28,480 nt of DNA from Byssochlamys sp. IMV 00236 (Eukaryota; Ascomycota; Eurotiomycetes; Eurotiales; Thermoascaceae): positions 1 through 28,480 of the forward strand of contig MSJH02000510.1 in NCBI GenBank assembly GCA_001931875.2, given 5' to 3'. The position numbers and the translations under genes were made by a program. The notes beneath the pieces are model-generated. The model was not told the origin of the DNA and did not search any database. It saw nothing but the letters and a program-made list of their open reading frames with translations. Shown one piece after another: positions 21,573 through 28,480 of the stretch; positions within the stretch are counted from its first letter, which is position 1; every line of letters begins with the position of its first letter.

Positions 21573-24269
21573 TATGCTATTTCTCTTTTTTTAAAAAAAA
21601 AAGTAATAATAAATCACTATAGCTGCTTAAACAATTTTTGTTTTGCCGACGGTGTATTTGTTACACGGGTATTCAGCTCAAAATGGGAGCAAGTTCAAGG
21701 GAGACGAGGGCCATTGATAATAAGCATGCACAATTTATGTTATTTCTTTATAATTTTAGTGATAAAATAGTATTGGAAATAGATGGAGCATTTGGATAAT
21801 AGTAGAATTCATTCCGCAGGCATCAGCTCTTTTCAAACAGCCAAAAGAACACCAATGTATGGTAATAATTATGCATTGGGTTATTTTCAATATTTTCTAT
21901 AGTATATAATCTTTCTAACCTCCTCTTGTGTAATAAATCATATTTTTACGTGTATGAGCCTTTACGGCTGCGCATTAATTGCAACAAGTAAGCTGACTGT
22001 TGGAGGAATGGTTTGAGCGGGCTTTAAAATGAGACATGGAGGAGCTTCTCTAAAGGCAGAGACAGAGAAATGCCCATTCTTTCATACAACATACTTTAAG
22101 GTCTTATTTAACATTCAGGTTAGAGAAGTAAGAGATCCTAAGGATATAAATGACACTTTTAAGGAAGCCATTCAAAAGAAAATGCTAAGGATATAAGTCC
22201 ATAGTTTACAGCATGGATATCCATTCACGTAGTTCTTTGTAAGAAAACAGCAACTAACCACTTTAACGAATATGAGAATATACTTGTTGTATAGCGAGCT
22301 TTTTTAGCAACTGACAAATGTAGGGTGCATTAGATCATAATTACTTCTTAATTCCGTCTTCATTTCACCTTGTCTCTCTTTCTCTCTCTCTCTTTCACTC
22401 TGCATTAATACTGATAAAAAAGATATTATGCAGCATTATCTCTCTTCATATTCTAAAGTCTTCTATTCCCTTCTCTTGATCGATGCACTCCATGCGACTT
22501 TACTTTCTGGTGAAGTTACAAGCATTGGTCAAAGGAAGGGACCTTTGGTTGAAAAAAAATGTCTTTTAAAGATATCAAAGAGAGAGAGAGGTAGCTGGTA
22601 TTCATGTAGAAGTGCTAATAATGAAGACACAACTTCGATAAGGCTACGACTATTGTTATATGGCATTGAAACACACATCTTATTTTGTAAATATTCAATT
22701 GCCGCTTACATAGGTGAATAGCGTGTAATTGATTCTTGATCATTCAGTCATTTCGTAGCATATGGAGTCAATAAGGCAAATTTAAGTAATCTGATCATCA
22801 TTGAATAGTCATTGAAGTATTCTTATCGTCACTAATATGCTAGCATAAACAAAGACAATGGCGCATTTGTTACGAAAATAATAAGCTTGTCTTTCTGTCT
22901 TCTTTATCAAGTTGAGCTTATAACTGAAAGTAAATGGGTTTAGGGAATTGACTTTTGAACATTTACCAATGGCATTGCATTTATAATAATTAATTGTATA
23001 GACATATCCTTTTGCGTTACTGCCCGCCATAGATTAGCCTTTTATGCACATACTCTCGAATATTATTGGATTATGTCTTATTTAAAGATAAAAAGAAGAA
23101 AAAAAAATTCTCAATTGTTTGATCAATTGTTCCGTGTAAGTCATGTTTTTATCAAAGGGTAAGCAATTCCAATCGATATATGAAAAAGCGTTTACTTTCC
23201 TTTGATAATGAAATAGATTCAATGACAATCTTTTTATTTTATTCCAAATAAAATATGAGAGTTGTCTTTTTATTTTAAGTCATCATTTGATTAAAAATAA
23301 ACAAATGTATCAGAGCGGATCTGTTTGTTCTAAAAAGAGAGAAAGAGATTCGAACTTAAAAACATTTTTTATTCCCGATGATGGCGACTAAATGATCGCT
23401 ATGTCAGAGACACAGGTACATCAAAGCAAGCCTTTGCAAAGGATTTTAAGTGTTGTATTTTAATTAAATTTGATAGATTCATACTATAAGAATGATTCTT
23501 TTCACTTTATTCCATTTGTATTTGAAAAGCAAAGGTTGAATAATTATATAATCAGCTTGTATCATAGCAAATACGTGATTAAGAATAATCTTTATTTTTA
23601 TATCCTGATGTCACTCTTTCATCGTGTGCGTGTGAGATTTTGATTCAAGTACTTTTAACAAACATACTGATGAGACTTACAGGATTAACTTTAATAATGT
23701 GTTTAGAGGCTGTTTTGCTTGCATTAAAGCAATATATAAAAAAAGAATTATCCAGAATCTAAGTTATATTAGCATAGACAAAAGAAGGATATATACACAT
23801 GGCTTTATGTTCTAATAAATAAAGTCACTTTACAGATATATGGATGGTCAATACCAGTGACTAGGCCACGTAAATAATGGCAGATCAAGAATTTTCGAAT
23901 AAAAATGAGCCCATATTGAATCATGAGATCATTTTGCTCCCCTTTTATACTTGCTGAAAATTGATTCTAGAATTAGTTCCGACGCATGATCTAAATAATA
24001 TGGAGCGCTAATTCCGCATCGTTTTACTTTAATTAGATAAATGTCATAGAGTAGAGAATGCTTACCATAAAAAGGTTATCGAGCTAATCTATTTGTAATT
24101 TGGTTTTCGAACGTCATTTGTTAAAGCATATTAAAATTTCACCAAATTTACTAAAATTAAACAATATTGAGTTTGATGAAAAAAGAAAGTACATCTTTAA
24201 TTTGTTAGCTTTATTTTTAATGTGGTCCTAAATAAGGAGAGAAAATAGAAGAAGAAGAAGAAAAAAGAG
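21573..24269. other. Long gene-poor, A/T-rich region
   Basis: About 2.7 kb between the APSES-factor start and the GATA-factor stop. It must contain the promoter of the former and the 3' UTR of the latter. I see no recognisable protein family, tRNA, rRNA or terminal repeats. A plus-strand ORF at 22428-22721 is listed separately. A 12-base direct repeat (CTAAGGATATAA) occurs at 22138-22149 and 22185-22196. From about 23040 to 24240 no frame looks coding. Confidence 0.6.
22428..22721 (+). CDS. Hypothetical small ORF, possible signal peptide
   Basis: A 97-codon ATG-initiated ORF preceded by a CT-rich tract (about 22366-22400), which is how several real genes here begin. The N-terminus (MQHYLSSYSKVFYSLLLIDA then LHATLLSG) could be a weak signal peptide. 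The remainder is basic, with no known motif. The gene-poor setting and absence of a family make chance likely. Confidence 0.2.
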   Translation: MQHYLSSYSKVFYSLLLIDALHATLLSGEVTSIGQRKGPLVEKKCLLKISKRERGSWYSCRSANNEDTTSIRLRLLLYGIETHILFCKYSIAAYIGE

Positions 24270-25277
24270 TTAAAAACCGGAACGATGGCATGGTTCGCCT
24301 AATAGTGTCAATTAGTAATGTTCTTTAAAAGTTAATGATGCAACTTACACTTGATTATCTCCTTTATAGCTCTCCAATGGCAAGCATTCTTTGTTCCGCA
24401 TACAGCGCAGCAGTAGACACGAGCATCTCGTTTGCGTATAACTTTTGTTAAGTTGTCTTCGTTCGTAACCAACATACGTCTTCTTTTAGTAGTTTTTTCA
24501 CTATACATCAATTATGATTATATAGATTCATTCACATTTCACAAAGGGTACTTACTAGAGACCACAAGCATTGCAGAGAAGTTTGCCTTTTGTTTCCTTT
24601 GCTATACTGCGTCTCCAAGAAGGAGATTCCTTCGTTTGGCAGTTAGCACACTTCTTTTTTGTCTTTTGCTTCGGATGAACGAGTTGATTAGCATGTGGCA
24701 TTTTTTTGTTATCTTGTTTTTTGACTATTTGAGATTTTTCATTGAAATTCTGCTTCATTTGAGGTACCATCAAGTTAGCTTCATTTTGTCTATTCTTTGT
24801 CCCTTGTACCTCACAAGAGAAACTATCATCGGACTTGGATTCATAAGTATTCATGCCGCCATCGGAACAGATGTAAACAGAGTTTTCAAAATTGAGCATA
24901 TTAAAATGATCCACAGATGAGCTTGAGAAGGACGAAGAGTCTGGAGAAGGAGTACCTGATGGGAAGGGAAGACCTTGAGGAGGTAGCATTAAAAGACTAG
25001 GTGGAGGATGGCTTTCGGGATCTGGTGCAGCATAATCCGGAGTAGATGTAACATTTGCATAATAGAGCATACCATTATAAGGATGTTCCAATTGAGGTCG
25101 ATCATAACAATAAGGACTAAGATGAGATGGAGGACCAATAGGGCTTGCAGGTTCAGAATATCCTGAAGGAGAGCAGATACCTTGTCCAGAAGAAAAGTTA
25201 TTTCGATATTTATATGAATAATCTTTACAAATGTTAATATACATGTTCTTGATCAATACTTGTCCTTTACCTGTCAT
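24270..25277 (-). CDS. GATA-type zinc-finger transcription factor with a second finger-like motif
   Basis: Three exons, 24556-25277, 24349-24500 and 24270-24298 (TAA), give about 300 residues. The first ~200 are Ser/Pro-rich, as in fungal GATA activators. Finger 1 has Cys210-x2-Cys213 (CANCQTKESPSWRRS) and Cys235-x2-Cys238 (CNACGLYEKTTKRRR), with a 21-residue loop instead of the usual 17-20. After a basic linker a second motif follows, CAVCGTKNACHWRAIKE then KCEPC: Cys272-x2-Cys275-x16-Cys292-x2-Cys295, keeping the Trp-Arg pair. The last intron splits this motif and was placed by phase. The protein ends four residues later (HRSGF). The N-terminus is uncertain: ATGACAG|GTAAAG could instead be a donor joining a downstream acceptor before GTATCTGC. 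The GATA class is clear from the CNACGLY signature; target genes and pathway (nitrogen, light, iron) cannot be told. Confidence 0.85.
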
Positions 25278-25892
25278 TTTTATTTAATAAAAAATAAAAT
25301 AGAAAGGAATAAGAAAAAAAAAAGAGAAAGAGAAGCAAACGTTTTCCATAAATCGATCTTTTATATAAACATTTTGCTCATTGATTCGAAGCCTTACCAT
25401 TTTTTGTAACTCAACTTGAATAAATAATGCTAGAAACAATAACTTTACAATTGAAATGCCCAATTTATCATTTTTTATATATAAAAAAATGAAACAGCAA
25501 AAGGAGTTGACTCATCCTCATATTCTCTCACATTTACGCATACAAATATTATTCCCTTTCTCTCTCCTTTTTTGCTTTTTTCACACTCAATCTCCTTTTT
25601 TCTCTCTCTTTATTGTTTATACAAGTTGACATAAAGGAGAAAGAGTGGGTAAAATATAGAGACAAGTTTAAGTTTGATAAATTCTATCTTTAACTTATCT
25701 TTATTACTATAAAACGTGTAGTGCAAAGAAAAAGAAAAAAAGGGCATGAGTGAATATGAAAAAGTTGACCGGAGTAAGCTGGCAATAATAATAAAAAAGC
25801 AGTTTGATACTTGCTTGTAAAATATCATTGGTATGTATATAAAATGCATATGAATCAATTTTTTTTTTTTTTCGGATCTATGACCGAGAACC
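25278..25892. other. Upstream region of the GATA gene and 3' flank of Ctf8
   Basis: No gene is supported; the minus-strand open frame at 25610-25903 is hydrophobic low-complexity sequence. Plus-strand CT-rich stretches (about 25552-25616) read as purine tracts in the sense of the GATA gene. Confidence 0.5.
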
Positions 25893-26292
25893 TTATCCTC
25901 CAATACGAGTCAAGTTGCGCAAATTTTCTTGTACGATTAATCCTGGTCGTTGAGAAAAGACGTACTTTTCTTTAATAAAGCTCACAACGTCATAGCTTGC
26001 TTCCATACTATCCTTTCTCTTGTGAATTACCGCATACGGTTTAGGTAGTTTTACTTTTTTTCCAACAAGACGATGATGTCCAATGACAAGTTCGGCTGAA
26101 TTCTATATAATTATTAAGTTTTTTGTAATGCCTTGTTTTTATTCATCTTACTTCATTCAAAGTGACATTTCCAAACTTGACAAGAGATAAATCAACAACT
26201 TCTCCAGAATCAAAACTTCCTTGAAAGTCAAGTACAAGTAAATCTTGCTTTTGACTGGACTGATTGTAAGGATGAATGACGATGTTGACCAT
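25893..26292 (-). CDS. CTF8: Chromosome transmission fidelity protein 8 (Ctf8)
   Basis: Small subunit of the alternative clamp loader Ctf18-Dcc1-Ctf8-RFC, which acts on PCNA at replication forks and supports sister-chromatid cohesion. Two exons, 26152-26292 and 25893-26102 (TAA), give 116 residues, close to yeast Ctf8 (133). The conserved core is LVIGHHRLVGKKVKLPKPYA followed by the HKRKDSMEASYDVVSFIKEK region and KYVFSQRPGLIV, matching the beta-rich Ctf8 family pattern (IGHH..G..V.L.KP then V..KRP). The N-terminus reads MVNIVIHPYN. Each exon is too short to stand out alone. The gap to the PSP1-like stop upstream is only 125 bases and contains an MCB element. Confidence 0.88.
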
Positions 26293-26331
26293 TTAAATAA
26301 TAAATAATAATAAAAAAAAAAGTGATAACGT

Positions 26332-26339
26332 GACGCGTC
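26332..26339. promoter_or_regulatory. MCB palindrome GACGCGTC upstream of CTF8
   Basis: A perfect 8-base MluI cell-cycle box core, 40 bases upstream of the CTF8 start codon; ACGCGAA follows at 26352-26358. This is the consensus recognised by Mbp1/Res-containing MBF. Function is inferred. Confidence 0.6.
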
Positions 26340-26417
26340 TAAAAAAAGCACACGCGAATCAGAAAATAAAGTATACGATCGATGTATGTGCATGGGGCTT
26401 TATTAAACTTTTTTAAA

Positions 26418-28235
26418 TTATTTAGGTGAAAGATCATTCAATGTAATAGGAACAGTAACAACACACCTAGAATAATAATAATAATAATAATAATTAGAAT
26501 TAACTTCATGAATACTAAAGTACAAAAACTTACATCCAAATACGCGTCTTATAAATCTTGAATAATTCACGTACAAGTTCTCTAAAGTCAATACGATGTT
26601 CTGCTTCAAAATAGAATGTTAACTTGCGTCGATCCCACTGATATTCTGCATCGACCACCTTCATTGGCAATTTACGTTGCTTAATTCTCTGCTGACATAT
26701 CTCAAGTGCCTTTTGTTCATCCTGCGCCTTCATGATGAACATTTGAATTTCATCAGGTGCTGCTAGCCTAAAGATACGTTTAATATGAATTTCCTTTTTA
26801 GGCTGCTGTTGTTGCTGTTGGTCTTCATGCGCATTAGCCGATTCTAGCCTTGCTTGCTTTTTTTGTTCTAATTCGGTCACTTGATCCACAGTCAACGTAT
26901 TGGCCACGACCTTGCCCAAATCTTTTCCACGATCACCTTCGACAACAACAAGATCGCCTATACGTGGATAAAAGTGAGGTGAATAGAAAAAGTCGGTTCT
27001 GGAAGCTTTGAATTCGACCATGAACAGAGGTGTGTCCAGACGACTGATGGGAACACCTTTACCAAGCTCATTTAAGCTCTTTGAATCTAAATCTTCTATG
27101 ATATGGGGCACGGGTGGGGGAGGGACAGCCATGGGAGCTGTAGGCTGATGTGGGTGAGAAGAGGGCATGAATGACGGATTGAATAAATCAGATCTAAACG
27201 GCACGGGAACAGGATGTTGAGGGTAATGATAGATGTGTGTATTTTCAAGTTGATCTGCAAGCTGCTGAATATTAGTAGGAGGTGGCGTGTTCAATGTGAG
27301 TGACTGTCGTCTCATGAGATTATAGTTGCTGTTGTCAGGGAACGCATATTCTTGCTGTTGTTGCTGTTGTTGTTGTGACATGCGTCGTTGGAGTTGTTCC
27401 TTGTCCCCGAGCGACATTTCACTTGCATGAAAGAATCGAGATGATCGTCTACGTTGCTGTTGAATATCTTCCAAGTGTTCTGATTCACGACGAGCGAGCA
27501 AGTGAGCATGTTGAGACTGTGATAATAAGCCAAATGCGGCACCGGATGACTTTGAACGAGATCGGATGAAGGACAGATCCAAGCTGTCAAACTCTTCCTC
27601 TTCTTGCTCCTCTGCCATAGGTTCTAGCGAACTCTTGTATTGAACATGTTGATAAGGCTCTTCATAATCATCATATCCGAAGAAGGCGGGATCTTGACCC
27701 ATTGAAAACGAAAGGCTTCGTTGTTGACGGTAAATGGGTTCGAGTGATACACCAGGTAACATGGGTACAGAAAGGACACTGCTTGGTATCGCATCCTCAG
27801 GCAATGCGGTTGTAGGTGCTATACTGGTCACAGCAGTTGATTTTCCTTCTTCTTCAAAGATCGATGGTCCTTCCCATTGAAATCCATTGAATGAACCCCA
27901 GTTGCTCTCAGATGCAATCGAGTTTCTTCTTATCGTTTCTATAGTATCATTGATCGGAGAATCATGAGGACTGATTGATTTCTCTACAGCCACTGTACTG
28001 CCTCTTCTACTACCAACTGCTTTCCATGCATTATCCGAATCTGTTGATTTTGTGACTGAAATAGCATTATCGTCAGCCTATAAACAAAATAAATAAATAA
28101 TTATACGGCTTTTCACTCTTATTTTAAATTTATCATTCTAGTTACGTTGTTTAGTTTACTATGATTACTTTTCTATTAAGAAACAGGTTTTAGCGTGTCT
28201 TTTCTATTTCCTCAGTGCTTTACCTGTTGAGACAT
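26418..28235 (-). CDS. PSP1: PSP1 C-terminal domain protein
   Basis: Three exons, 28224-28235 (MSQQ), 26534-28077 and 26418-26466 (TAA), give about 534 residues. The N-terminal two thirds are low-complexity Ser/Gln/Pro/acidic sequence with Gln runs and an FNGFQWEGPSIFEEE patch. The C-terminal PSP1 domain starts at about residue 355 with FKASRTDFFYSPH and GDLVVVEGDRGKDLGKVV, continues through IKRIFRLAAPDE, and ends DFRELVRELFKIYKTRIWM. The domain is shared with yeast Psp1, a high-copy suppressor of DNA polymerase mutations, and with bacterial RicT/YaaT. Its biochemical role in fungi is not established. Intron 2 splits the final Met codon of the core and adds CVVTVPITLNDLSPK. The first coding exon is only 12 bases. 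The upstream neighbour lies beyond the window. Confidence 0.9.
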
Positions 28236-28480
28236 GTATAGTTATAATGGGATGTATAATATATATATAAAATGTAATGTTGCTAAAGTAACTTATTATT
28301 ACTACTGAAACACACTTAAAGTACCTTTATCTAGTTTTACACAATCTAAATGTCTATTTTTGCAAAAAGGAAAAAGAAAATGTCCACAGAATGTAAAAAT
28401 AGTTTTGGTTGTTTCTCTATTTTTCTTTTTTTTTTTTTGTGATTAATTAGTTAATTTCTTTGTTTTAAAAAAAGAGAGAG
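28236..28480. other. Upstream region of the PSP1-domain gene
   Basis: A/T-rich sequence with a (TA)n run near 28257-28270 and a T-run near 28426-28439. No gene is visible. It is presumably the promoter and 5' UTR of the minus-strand PSP1-like gene. Confidence 0.5.

Noticed and set aside
22809..23030. Minus-strand ORF beginning MAGSNAKGYVYTINYY
   Set aside because: An internal GTAAAT...TTTCAG looks like an intron, but splicing it yields an immediate stop, and no family is recognisable.
23330..23420. GATTCGAAC resembling a tRNA T-loop
   Set aside because: No acceptor stem, A box or cloverleaf can be built around it; other TTCGA occurrences in the window fail too.
25610..25903. Minus-strand ORF of 97 codons beside CTF8
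   Set aside because: It overlaps the Ctf8 stop and is Phe/Tyr/Lys low-complexity sequence from A/T-rich non-coding DNA.

Overview
The window is ordinary nuclear DNA of a filamentous fungus, most likely an early-diverging mould (Mucoromycota, probably Mucorales). The evidence is that almost every gene is cut by short GT-AG introns of roughly 20-90 bases, and non-coding DNA is very A/T-rich with poly-A/T and (TA)n tracts. The gene set is eukaryotic and mixes fungal hallmarks (APSES factor, Sct1-type acyltransferase, Gsy-type glycogen synthase) with genes that resemble animal rather than yeast versions (PDE8-like receiver-phosphodiesterase, DCUN1D4/5-like DCN1, SMN). The lineage is inferred; no marker gene proves it. 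Gene models below were built by hand from ORFs, splice signals and reading phase, and no transcript evidence was available.

Layout, left to right. (1) Plus strand, 59-2914: the 3' part of a Vac1/rabenosyn-5 FYVE protein, an SMN homologue and an A20/AN1 zinc-finger protein, packed about 100 bases apart. (2) Minus strand, 3217-10110: a cyclic-nucleotide phosphodiesterase with an N-terminal receiver domain, a type II membrane glycosyltransferase, and a PQ-loop transporter. (3) A gene-poor stretch, 10111-12293, with decayed-looking coding fragments. (4) 12294-19370: DCN1-like (+) tail-to-tail with glycogen synthase (-), Sec61 beta (-), and a glycerol-3-phosphate acyltransferase (+) that shares a divergent promoter with Sec61 beta. 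(5) 19489-21572: an Mbp1/Res-like APSES-ankyrin cell-cycle factor (-). (6) A second gene-poor stretch, 21573-24269. (7) Minus strand, 24270-28235: a GATA-type factor with a second finger-like motif, Ctf8, and a PSP1-domain protein.

The genes are mostly unrelated housekeeping functions: endosomal traffic, snRNP assembly, cAMP signalling, vacuolar transport, neddylation, glycogen, ER translocation, phospholipid synthesis, cell-cycle transcription and replication. One plausible functional link is a perfect MCB palindrome in the 125-bp promoter of Ctf8, in the same window as a candidate MBF DNA-binding subunit. I found no CRISPR array, tRNA, rRNA, intact transposon or clear new multigene system. 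The most unusual items are the GATA protein's finger spacing, the receiver-phosphodiesterase architecture, a 102-base near-pure A/T homopolymer inside one intron, and the two gene-poor stretches.
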